Assembly: GCF_009739465.1 (NCBI RefSeq)
Contig: NZ_WHOM01000050.1
Span: forward strand, 62,001-126,000
Direction of reading: 5' to 3'
Length of the DNA stretch: 64,000 nt
From: Streptomyces apocyni
GTDB taxonomy: Bacteria; Actinomycetota; Actinomycetes; Streptomycetales; Streptomycetaceae
The notes below the pieces were generated by a model that ran no database searches, had not been told where the DNA came from, and worked only from the letters and a program-made list of their open reading frames with translations. The translations under genes were made by a program, and so were the position numbers. Each line of letters begins with the position of its first letter. The first letter of the stretch is position 1. This document shows, piece after piece, positions 17,213 to 23,634 of the stretch.

Positions 17213-17650
17213 GTGTTCGCGCAGCGGTTCGCCGCTACGCGGCTCGGCGCGCGCCGGGCGCGGTGTGTCGCCGCGCACCAGGTGCACGACTGGGGCATCC
17301 CGCACGGGACGCCGCTCGCCCACGACGTGGCGCTGCTCGTCGCGGAGCTGGCGGCCAACGCCGTGCTGCATGGGCGCGTCCCGGGGCGGGGCTTCGAGCT
17401 GCGGCTCGCCTACGAGCACGAGACGAGTGTCGTACGCGTCGATGCGGCCGACACCCACCCGACACTGCCCGAGCCGAAGACCATCGCGGCCGACCTCGAT
17501 CGCGGCCGCGGCCTGCACCTCGTCGCGGCCGTCGCCGCCCGCTGGGGCGTGGCCGAACGTACCGGTCCCGGCAAGACCGTCTGGGCGGAGACGGAGCCGC
17601 AGCGACTCGGGGGTCTCACAGAGGTCTCACGGAGAGCTGAGGGGGTCTGA
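17213..17650 (+). CDS. RsbW-like ATP-binding (anti-sigma/HATPase) protein
   Basis: This protein of about 145 residues belongs to the small GHKL-fold ATPase family abundant in Streptomyces. It has the N box LLVAELAANAVLHGR, DAADTHP after the next strands, and the lid motif DRGRGLHLVAAVAARWGV. Members act as anti-sigma factor kinases or as partners of XRE/DUF397 pairs. GTG 17213 is the only start in an otherwise open frame. Homologues usually have 15-30 more N-terminal residues, so the true 5' end may have been altered when the TnpB element landed upstream. The DUF397 gene beyond that element is the likely former neighbour. Confidence 0.75.
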   Translation: MFAQRFAATRLGARRARCVAAHQVHDWGIPHGTPLAHDVALLVAELAANAVLHGRVPGRGFELRLAYEHETSVVRVDAADTHPTLPEPKTIAADLDRGRGLHLVAAVAARWGVAERTGPGKTVWAETEPQRLGGLTEVSRRAEGV

Positions 17651-17707
17651 GCGGGCGGGAAGCCGCTGTACGATCCCGACTCGGGGGACCTGTCTGGTGG
17701 AGGGGAC

Positions 17708-18904
17708 ATGGGGGGCGCGGACAACGCCGGGGGCGGCAGCAGCGCGGGCGGCAGCAGCGCGGGCATAGGCTCGGGCTTACAGCGGGCACAGGTCTTCCTG
17801 TGCCTGGCCACGCTGCTCTACCGGGGCAGTCATCTCATGATCGGCCTCGTCGCCGTCGTCCAGCACCAGCGGGACCGACCCGCCGCCTGGGTGCTGCTGG
17901 CCGTCGCCGTGGCGTGCAGCGTGCTGGTGCACGGACTGGCCCGTGTCCGGGGCTGGTTCGACCGTCGGGCGGTCGCCGTCGACGTGCTGGTCACGGGCTG
18001 CGCCCTGCCGTTCGCCGCGTACGCCTGGGCGGATACCCGGCAGGCCCCGGCGATCGCCTGGACGATGGTGCTCGGGGGTTCGGCGAGCGCGGTGGCCGCC
18101 GTGACCTTTCGCCGCTGGGCGGCGGCCGTCGGTGCCGTACTGCTCATCGCGCTCACCCATGTCGTGGGCTACCAACTCGTTGAGGCTGAGGTGGCCGTGG
18201 TGGGGGGTCACCTCAACGCGATTCTGTCCTCCGCCGTCATCACCCGGGTCTTCTGGTGGTATCTGCGGCGTCAGGGCAGACTCCTGGACGCCGCGACCGA
18301 ACAGGCCATGCGGGCCGAGGCCGGGCGGGCCCGCTACGCCGAGCGCATCGCCCACCACCGCGCCCTGCACGACACGGTCCTGGCCACCCTCACCACCATC
18401 GCGCACGGCGCCGTAGACGCCAACGCGCCCGAGGTACGCCGACGGTGTGCCCGGGAGGCCGCCTATCTGCGGCGGCTCGTCCAGCAGAACCCCGACGACG
18501 ACGCGGCCACCCGGCAGGACGTGGGCGCCGCCCTGGAGGGCGCGGTACGTGAAACGGAGGAGCTGGGCCTGCGCGTCACCACCCAGTACCACGCCCTGCC
18601 CACCGTGCCGCCCGACGTCGCCACCGCCTTCGGCGACGCGGTGCGGGAGGCGCTCAACAACGTACTGCGCCACTCCGGCACCGGCCGGGCCTTCCTCACC
18701 GCCACTGGTGACGACGGCCATTTGCTGGTGACGGTCGTGGACCAGGGGGCTGGTTTCGACCCGGGGCGCGTCACGGTGGGGGCCGCCGGGGGATTCGGGC
18801 TGCCGCGCTCCGTACACGCCCGGATGCGCGACAGTGGCGGAGCCGCCGAGGTCGACAGCGCCCCGGGCGAGGGCACCTGTGTCGCCCTGCGCTGGCCCGG
18901 ATGA
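17708..18904 (+). CDS. Membrane-bound sensor histidine kinase (NarL/DesK type)
   Basis: This 398-residue kinase has a Gly/Ser-rich N-terminus, about five membrane segments across residues 28-180, a dimerisation helix with the phospho-acceptor in HHRALHDTVLATLTTIA, and a HATPase domain (REALNNVLRHSGTGRA, DQGAGFDPGRV, GFGLPRSVHARM, GEGTCVALRWPG). It should autophosphorylate and pass phosphate to the LuxR-type response regulator that follows 31 nt later. The signal is unknown. The pair lies directly upstream of, and on the same strand as, the LAP operon, so control of peptide production is the simplest hypothesis. Confidence 0.9.
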   Translation: MGGADNAGGGSSAGGSSAGIGSGLQRAQVFLCLATLLYRGSHLMIGLVAVVQHQRDRPAAWVLLAVAVACSVLVHGLARVRGWFDRRAVAVDVLVTGCALPFAAYAWADTRQAPAIAWTMVLGGSASAVAAVTFRRWAAAVGAVLLIALTHVVGYQLVEAEVAVVGGHLNAILSSAVITRVFWWYLRRQGRLLDAATEQAMRAEAGRARYAERIAHHRALHDTVLATLTTIAHGAVDANAPEVRRRCAREAAYLRRLVQQNPDDDAATRQDVGAALEGAVRETEELGLRVTTQYHALPTVPPDVATAFGDAVREALNNVLRHSGTGRAFLTATGDDGHLLVTVVDQGAGFDPGRVTVGAAGGFGLPRSVHARMRDSGGAAEVDSAPGEGTCVALRWPG

Positions 18905-18927
18905 GGCGGATGAGGCGGATGAGGCGG
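18901..18927 (+). repeat. Three tandem 9-bp units at the kinase/regulator junction
   Basis: The unit atgaggcgg repeats three times head to tail. The first copy contains the kinase stop codon, and the array forms the leader and probable ribosome binding region of the response regulator. Its 9-bp period matches several other arrays in this window. Confidence 0.7.
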
Positions 18928-18935
18928 ATATCCCC

Positions 18936-19592
18936 GTGATCACCGTAGCGGTGGTGGACGACGACCGGATGCTTCTCGACGGCATCCGCTCGTGGCTGGC
19001 CGACACGCCCCAGCTCCGGCTGGTCGCGGCGGTGGCGACGGTCGGTGAACTGCTCACCGGGCCGGACGGTCCCACCTCGCGACCTCCCGCCGACGTCGTC
19101 CTCCTCGATCTGCTGCTCAAGGACGGCTCGGAGCCCGTCGCCAACATCTGCCGACTCCGGGCGGCGGGCAGTCGCGTACTGGTCATCAGCACCGTGGCGG
19201 GCCGGGAACGGGTCATCGCGGCGGTCGCCGCCGGAGCCGACGGCTACCTCACCAAGGACAACGACCTGGAGACCCTGGTCGCGGCCGTGGAGGCGGTGGC
19301 CGCTGGCGACACCGCCCACTCCCCGGAACTCGCCTTCGCCTGGGCCCACGACACCGGCCAGACCCGGCCCCGGATCTCCCCGAAGGAGCTGGAGGTGCTG
19401 CGCGCGTACGCCTCGGGGCTGACCCTCAAGGCCACGGCCCGGCGCGCCGGGATCAGCCCGCACACCGCCAAGTACTACCTCGACCGCGTCAAGGACAAGT
19501 ACCAGCAGGCCGGTCGGCCGACGTACACGAAGACCGATCTCGCCGCGCGGGTACGGGAAGACGGGATCGGCCCGACGGACCCCGACAACTGA
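18936..19592 (+). CDS. LuxR/NarL-type response regulator
   Basis: This 218-residue regulator has a receiver domain at about residues 1-125 (VITVAVVDDDRMLLDGIRSW with the acidic DDD pocket, phospho-Asp in VVLLDLLLKDGS, Lys in GYLTKDND) and a C-terminal helix-turn-helix (ISPKELEVLRAYASGLTLKA ... ISPHTAKYYLDRVKDKYQQA). GTG 18936 gives the canonical receiver start; the frame is open further upstream but only through the end of the kinase gene. It should bind DNA as a phosphorylated dimer. The nearest downstream promoter is that of the LAP precursor gene. Confidence 0.9.
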   Translation: MITVAVVDDDRMLLDGIRSWLADTPQLRLVAAVATVGELLTGPDGPTSRPPADVVLLDLLLKDGSEPVANICRLRAAGSRVLVISTVAGRERVIAAVAAGADGYLTKDNDLETLVAAVEAVAAGDTAHSPELAFAWAHDTGQTRPRISPKELEVLRAYASGLTLKATARRAGISPHTAKYYLDRVKDKYQQAGRPTYTKTDLAARVREDGIGPTDPDN

Positions 19593-19637
19593 CGCGTCCG
19601 CCACAGGTCATCGCCGCTTCAGGACGTGCGAAGAGCG

Positions 19638-19667
19638 TTGTCCGGCCCGCTCACCGCTCCTTACGTT
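19638..19667 (+). promoter_or_regulatory. Candidate promoter for the LAP precursor gene
   Basis: A TTGTCC -35-like hexamer (19638-19643) and a TACGTT -10-like hexamer (19662-19667) are spaced by 18 bp, 41 nt upstream of the precursor start. The match to the vegetative Streptomyces consensus (TTGACN, TAGRRT) is partial. GGGAAAGGAGG (19691-19701) is a near-perfect ribosome binding site. Confidence 0.4.
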
Positions 19668-19707
19668 GAGCGCGTTCCACTCCTTCAAGCGGGAAAGGAG
19701 GTGTCCC

Positions 19708-19821
19708 ATGCTGCGGATCATCGACAAGGTCGAGGAGAAGTACTTCTCCGCCGACGCGACAGTCGCACCGGGCGGTTGGTGCTGCCACTGCCACTGCACG
19801 GTCGCCCAGAAGCAGCTGTAA
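19708..19821 (+). CDS. SagA-like LAP/TOMM precursor peptide
   Basis: This 37-residue peptide is encoded between the two-component genes and the modification genes, behind a strong GGGAAAGGAGG. The leader (residues 1-23) begins MLRIIDKVEEKYF and ends ATVAPGG. The core is W24 CCHCHCTVAQKQL, with Cys25, Cys26, Cys28, Cys30 and Thr31 as cyclodehydration candidates. From memory, the VAPGG end is also found at the leader end of streptolysin S SagA, where a Cys-rich core follows. YcaO, SagC-like and SagB-like genes downstream on the same strand make a thiazole/methyloxazole product very likely. Up to four thiazoles from Cys and one methyloxazole from Thr are possible. A Cys/His metal-binding peptide would be the alternative reading, but the genomic context argues strongly against it. 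Confidence 0.88.
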   Translation: MLRIIDKVEEKYFSADATVAPGGWCCHCHCTVAQKQL

Positions 19822-19828
19822 CCCCCTG

Positions 19829-19869
19829 CCGGGCCCGGTGCGTCCCCCCCCCCGGGCCACCGGGCCCGG
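19829..19869 (+). terminator. Attenuator-like hairpin between precursor and modification genes
   Basis: A 12-bp perfect stem, ccgggcccggtg (19829-19840) and caccgggcccgg (19858-19869), encloses a 17-nt loop with a run of ten C (19844-19853). It starts 8 nt after the precursor stop and lies 40 nt before the next gene. Such a structure would let much more precursor than enzyme mRNA be made, as RiPP operons need. Partial rather than complete termination is inferred because the downstream genes have no obvious separate promoter. Confidence 0.65.
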
Positions 19870-19909
19870 TGCCCCGCTCCGTCCTACTCCGCCCAGACGA
19901 GGAGAACCC

Positions 19910-20935
19910 GTGACGCATGCGCCCGACGTGCCCGACGTGCCCGACGTGCCCGACGTGCCCGCCGCATCCGAGAGCGACGGCAGGCGGCTCGTACGCAACC
20001 CCTATCTCACCGTGGTGCAGTGCACCGACGACGAGGTGCTGCTACGGCACGGCGCGCGGTCGCGCTATTCGCGCGTCCTGCGCGACGACGGACAGCACCG
20101 GGTACTCGGGCCACTCCTGCGGGCCTGCACCGAACCCCGTACGCCTGACGACATCGTCCGCGCCTTCGCCGACCGCGCCGCGAAGGACGAACTTACCGAG
20201 CTGGTCGAGCAGTTGGCGGACGACGGCGTCCTCGTCCCCGAGGGCTCGGGCTCCTTCGCGATGCACCGGAGCCTGATGGGCGCACACCCCGTCCGCGCCC
20301 TGGAGCAGACCACCGTGGGCGTCGTCGGACAGGGCTCGGCCGCCACCCAGCTCACCACCCAGCTCACCGAACTGGGCGTCGGCCAGGTCCCGTCGCTGGC
20401 GGCTGGCACCGGCGGCCTGGCAGACCCCGACGGCGATACGGCACTCGCGGACCTGCTGGACGACGCTGACCTGGTCGTCCTCGCCTTGGACGGCTTCCGC
20501 CCCTCGCTGCTGCACCGGCTCAACCGGGCCGCCGTCGCCGCTGGGCGCCCCTGGCTTCCGGTGTACGCCGACGGCAGCGAGGTGATCGTCGGGCCGCTGG
20601 TCGTACCGGGCGAGTCGGCCTGCTACAACGAGCACGAGATCCAGCACGAGTCGTCCCGCGCGCTGCGCCAGGAGTACCAGCTCTACAGCGAGGAACTGGC
20701 CCGCCGCACCGCCGACGACCTGCCGCCCCTCCTTGGCCCGTACGCCGCCATCGCCGCGTCCTGGGCGGCCATCGGCATCGCCCCGTACCTCGTGGACGGC
20801 GCCAGCTTCCTGGTGGGGCGGGCGATACGGATCGACCTGGAGCGGCTGGAGATCACCCAGGAGCACGTCCTGAGGCTGCCGCGCTGCCCGGTCTGCACCG
20901 AGCAGCGGCCCTCGTTCCGGCACCCCTTCCTGTAG
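19910..20935 (+). CDS. SagC-like E1-superfamily partner protein of the YcaO cyclodehydratase
   Basis: This 341-residue protein has an N-terminal winged-helix (RRE-like) region after a tandem PDV tract (RRLVRNPYLTVVQCTDDEVL ... DDIVRAFADRAA). A ThiF/E1-like fold follows (TTVGVVGQGSAATQLTTQLT), and a CxxC zinc motif, LPRCPVCTEQRP, closes the protein. In LAP biosynthesis this C protein binds the leader peptide and delivers it to the YcaO protein. The E1 adenylation motifs are not evident, as expected for this family. The start at GTG 19910 is set by GAGGAGA 5 nt upstream. The next gene's ribosome binding site overlaps its stop. Confidence 0.82.
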   Translation: MTHAPDVPDVPDVPDVPAASESDGRRLVRNPYLTVVQCTDDEVLLRHGARSRYSRVLRDDGQHRVLGPLLRACTEPRTPDDIVRAFADRAAKDELTELVEQLADDGVLVPEGSGSFAMHRSLMGAHPVRALEQTTVGVVGQGSAATQLTTQLTELGVGQVPSLAAGTGGLADPDGDTALADLLDDADLVVLALDGFRPSLLHRLNRAAVAAGRPWLPVYADGSEVIVGPLVVPGESACYNEHEIQHESSRALRQEYQLYSEELARRTADDLPPLLGPYAAIAASWAAIGIAPYLVDGASFLVGRAIRIDLERLEITQEHVLRLPRCPVCTEQRPSFRHPFL

Positions 20936-20944
20936 GAGGCCCCC

Positions 20945-21820
20945 GTGGCATCGGCATCGCGCAACGAGACCTCGGCGTACACCCCGGGCCTTGACCACCT
21001 GCTCCGCCGCACCCTGGAGCAGACCCTGATCCCGTCCCCGAACGTCGTCGAGCTCGCCCCCGGCAAAGCCGCCGGGTTCGTCAACCGGGTCGCCCCCGCG
21101 CAGGACGACGTGGCGGAGCTCTTCCATCTCAACAGCCGCCTCTCCCGGCACCGCCCCGACGACCGGCTCACCGAAGCCGAACGCGAGGGCGTGCGCCGCT
21201 GGTTCTTCACCACCTGCGGCCAGCACCGCGCCGAGGACTTCACGGCGGAGTCCAACACCGTGCGCCGACCGCACACCGAACTGCCAGTGCCACTGGGCGC
21301 GTTGTGTGGTCCTTTTGGTGAGGACGGTCCGCTGACCAGCCTTCTGTACGGCTGCGACCTGATGGTCGTCGGCGCGGACGCGCTGTGCCGCCAGCAGCCG
21401 GGGGAGAACGCCCTGTGGGTCGAACGCCACCTGGACGGCGGGCCCGCGGCGCTCGCCCCGACGATGATCGACGTCGCGGCGGCTGAGGCGCTGCACACCG
21501 CGCAGGCCGCGCTCGTGCTGACCGGGGTGCCCTGGCGCAGCATGCTCTTCGGCGGGCCGCGCGGCTACCGGCAGATGCTCATGGACGCGGGCGTGCTGCT
21601 CGACGTGGTGTGCGGGCTGGCCGGGCAGGCGGGCTACGAGGCGTTCCCCGTACGGGACTTCTACGACGACGAACTGGACACGCTGCTGCACTGCGACGGC
21701 CTGGAGCGGTCCGCACTGGCGGTGGTGGCTCTGCGTACCCCTGCCGAAGCCGACACGGACACGGAAGCCGACACGCGCACGGAAGCCGACACGGACGCCG
21801 ACGAAGGGGGCCAGGAATGA
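20945..21820 (+). CDS. SagB-like nitroreductase-fold protein (first of a tandem pair)
   Basis: This 291-residue protein starts at GTG 20945 after AGGAGGC. Its N-terminal part (AELFHLNSRLSRHRPDD) and its C-terminal part (GPRGYRQMLMDAGVLLDVVC ... AGYEAFPVRDFYDDELDTLL) match the pattern of SagB-type FMN dehydrogenases, which oxidise azolines to azoles. It lacks the usual SxRxF/APSAGG flavin-binding block seen in the next gene, so it may be a non-catalytic or domain-swapped partner. The last 25 residues are an acidic ADTDTEADTRTEADTDAD repeat. It overlaps the next gene by 4 nt (ATGA), which points to stoichiometric expression. Confidence 0.72.
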   Translation: MASASRNETSAYTPGLDHLLRRTLEQTLIPSPNVVELAPGKAAGFVNRVAPAQDDVAELFHLNSRLSRHRPDDRLTEAEREGVRRWFFTTCGQHRAEDFTAESNTVRRPHTELPVPLGALCGPFGEDGPLTSLLYGCDLMVVGADALCRQQPGENALWVERHLDGGPAALAPTMIDVAAAEALHTAQAALVLTGVPWRSMLFGGPRGYRQMLMDAGVLLDVVCGLAGQAGYEAFPVRDFYDDELDTLLHCDGLERSALAVVALRTPAEADTDTEADTRTEADTDADEGGQE

Positions 21821-22725
21821 CCACGGTGGAGAACGCCGACGTCGTCGACGAGGGCCAGGAGGCGGACCTGACCGACGACCGCCTCGCGCGCGCCCTCGGG
21901 CTACGCGTCTGCGACCTGCCCGCGCTGCGCAGCTTCGCCGACGGAGCGGCCGTGGCCGACCCGGACGCCCCACCGCTACGCCCGCGCGACCTGCTGCACC
22001 GACGCCTGCGCTCGTCGGTGTGCGACGACATGATCGACCCCCGCGCCCTCCAGGCCGCCCGCCCGCGACCGGCCGAACCCGCCCTCACCGGACGGCCCTC
22101 GCTCCTGCTGCCCCAGCCGGAGCCGCTGCCGGACATCACCCTCGCCGACGCCATCGAGCAGCGCGGCTCCTCCACCACGTACGCGGCCCGGCCGCTGCCC
22201 CTGGCGACCCTCGTCGGGCTGTTTGAGGGCGCGGCCGGAATCCGTGACCATCGCCCCGGCTACAACGTCCGCGACTTCCCGGTGCGCCGGGCCCCGTCGG
22301 CGGGCGGCCTGGCCCCGATCGACCTGTACGTCGTCGCCAACGACGTGGCGGGTCTCGACCAGGGGCTGTACTGCTACCGCCCGTCAGGACCGGAACTGAC
22401 CGTCGTCGACTCGGGCAACATGCGCGGCAAGGTCGCCGACGCGGGCATCGCCGCCGACTGGCTGTTCCACGCGCCCGCCGTACTCTTCCTGACCGTCAAC
22501 ATGGAGCGGGTGGAGTGGAAGTACGGCGTCCGCTCCTATCGGTACGCCCATGTCGACCTGGGCGTCCTCACCCAGAACCTCTACCTGGTGGCCACCGGCC
22601 TCGGCCTCGCCACCTGCGCCGTGGCCGCCTTCGACGACGACAGCGCCAACGACCTGCTGCGGCTGGACGGGCGGGACGCCTTCGTCTCGCTGCTGTTCGC
22701 GTGCGGCCTGCCGGGCGGGCGGTGA
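21817..22725 (+). CDS. SagB-type FMN-dependent azoline dehydrogenase
   Basis: This 302-residue nitroreductase-fold enzyme has RGSSTTYAARPLPLATLVGL as the flavin-phosphate-binding start, RRAPSAGGLAPIDLYVV, HAPAVLFLTVNMERVEWKYG, and YRYAHVDLGVLTQNLYLVAT with later GLATCAVAAFDDD. It should use FMN to convert thiazolines/oxazolines in the LAP core to thiazoles/oxazoles. With the preceding protein it appears to form a split two-domain dehydrogenase, since many actinobacterial TOMM dehydrogenases carry both halves in one chain. It is translationally coupled to that gene. Confidence 0.85.
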   Translation: MTTVENADVVDEGQEADLTDDRLARALGLRVCDLPALRSFADGAAVADPDAPPLRPRDLLHRRLRSSVCDDMIDPRALQAARPRPAEPALTGRPSLLLPQPEPLPDITLADAIEQRGSSTTYAARPLPLATLVGLFEGAAGIRDHRPGYNVRDFPVRRAPSAGGLAPIDLYVVANDVAGLDQGLYCYRPSGPELTVVDSGNMRGKVADAGIAADWLFHAPAVLFLTVNMERVEWKYGVRSYRYAHVDLGVLTQNLYLVATGLGLATCAVAAFDDDSANDLLRLDGRDAFVSLLFACGLPGGR

Positions 22726-22769
22726 CCGGATGAACCGGCTGAACCGGCTGGTGACCGGATGAACCGGCT
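22722..22769 (+). repeat. 19-bp direct repeat around the CPBP gene start
   Basis: The sequence gtgaccggatgaaccggct occurs at 22722-22740 and again at 22751-22769. The first copy contains the end of the dehydrogenase gene and a decoy ATG that opens a 10-codon frame; the second contains the true CPBP start at 22759. This looks like a local duplication of the gene junction and could affect translational coupling. Confidence 0.8.
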
Positions 22770-23634
22770 ACTGCTGGTCGTGGCGGTGGCCCCGGTGTTC
22801 GCCCTGCTGCTCGGCACGGTGATCGCGGTGACCGTACGGTTCCGGCTCGGCGGTCCGGGTGTCGGCCCTGGGGGAGGCCCTGGGGGAGGCCCGGGGGGCG
22901 GGCGGCACGCGGTGGAGCGGCTGGCGCCGGTGCTGTACGCCGCGACCGTGGCCGGGGTGGCGTTCGCCGCCGCCGCGCACACCGGCTTCCACCCGGAGCG
23001 GCTTGGCCTGACGGAGGAGGGCGCTCCGGCCGGGTGGGTGGTTGGCGTGGCCACGGTGGGTGGCGTACTGGCCGGGGTGGGCGGCTACTTCGGCGAACTG
23101 TTCGTCGCGCACCGGGCCGTGGCCAGGCGGGCTCCGCGCGGGCCGGGCGCCAGCGGTCCGAGCGCCATGGGGGGCGCTCCGCGTGCTCCGGCCGGGGGGA
23201 CGCGGTCGGTCGGCACCTGGACGGCCGACCCGCGCGTGCTGATCACCCTCGGCCTGGTCACGGGGCTCGCCGAGGAGGTCCTGTTCCGCGGCTATCTGCT
23301 GACCGGGCTCCGGGGCTCGCTGGCCCTGTGGGCCGCCGTCGCGCTCCAGGCGGCGCTGTTCAGCGTGCACCACGCCTCCTTCGGGCTGCGCGCGGTGCCC
23401 GCCAAGGCCGTCCACGGTCTGGTGTGGGGCGCCCTGACGGTCGCCTCGGGGTCACTGATCCCGGCCGTCGCCGCCCATCTGGTCTTCCAGCTCCTGGTGT
23501 GCCGACGCCTGACCCGCAAAGAAGCCCGCGAAGAAGCCCGCGAAGAAGCCCGCGAAGACGAAGGAGGTGCCACCGATGACCGTGACCGTGCACACGGCTC
23601 CCCTGCTGTGCGACGGCCGCCAGTGGCGGGCTGA
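22759..23634 (+). CDS. CPBP/CAAX-type intramembrane protease (SagE-like)
   Basis: This 291-residue membrane protein has several hydrophobic segments and the three conserved blocks of the CPBP family: EEVLFRGYLL, a His pair in SVHHASFG, and a further His in IPAVAAHLVFQLL. SagE in the streptolysin operon is of this family and is thought to remove the leader peptide. The leader end VAPGG in the precursor makes the same role plausible here. The protein also has a Gly-rich tract (GGPGGGPGGG) in a loop and a C-terminal EAREEAREEARED repeat encoded by a 12-bp tandem array. It overlaps the next gene by 59 nt in another frame. Confidence 0.85.
   Translation: MNRLLLVVAVAPVFALLLGTVIAVTVRFRLGGPGVGPGGGPGGGPGGGRHAVERLAPVLYAATVAGVAFAAAAHTGFHPERLGLTEEGAPAGWVVGVATVGGVLAGVGGYFGELFVAHRAVARRAPRGPGASGPSAMGGAPRAPAGGTRSVGTWTADPRVLITLGLVTGLAEEVLFRGYLLTGLRGSLALWAAVALQAALFSVHHASFGLRAVPAKAVHGLVWGALTVASGSLIPAVAAHLVFQLLVCRRLTRKEAREEAREEAREDEGGATDDRDRAHGSPAVRRPPVAG

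Noticed and set aside
19708..19821. Small metallothionein-like protein instead of a RiPP precursor
   Set aside because: The VAPGG leader end and the adjacent YcaO, SagC-like and SagB-like genes point to a LAP precursor.
23521..23580. Frameshift between the CPBP protease and amidohydrolase genes
   Set aside because: The 59-nt overlap is in different frames, but each gene has its own stop and start and an AAGGAGG precedes ATG 23576, so it is a normal overlap.
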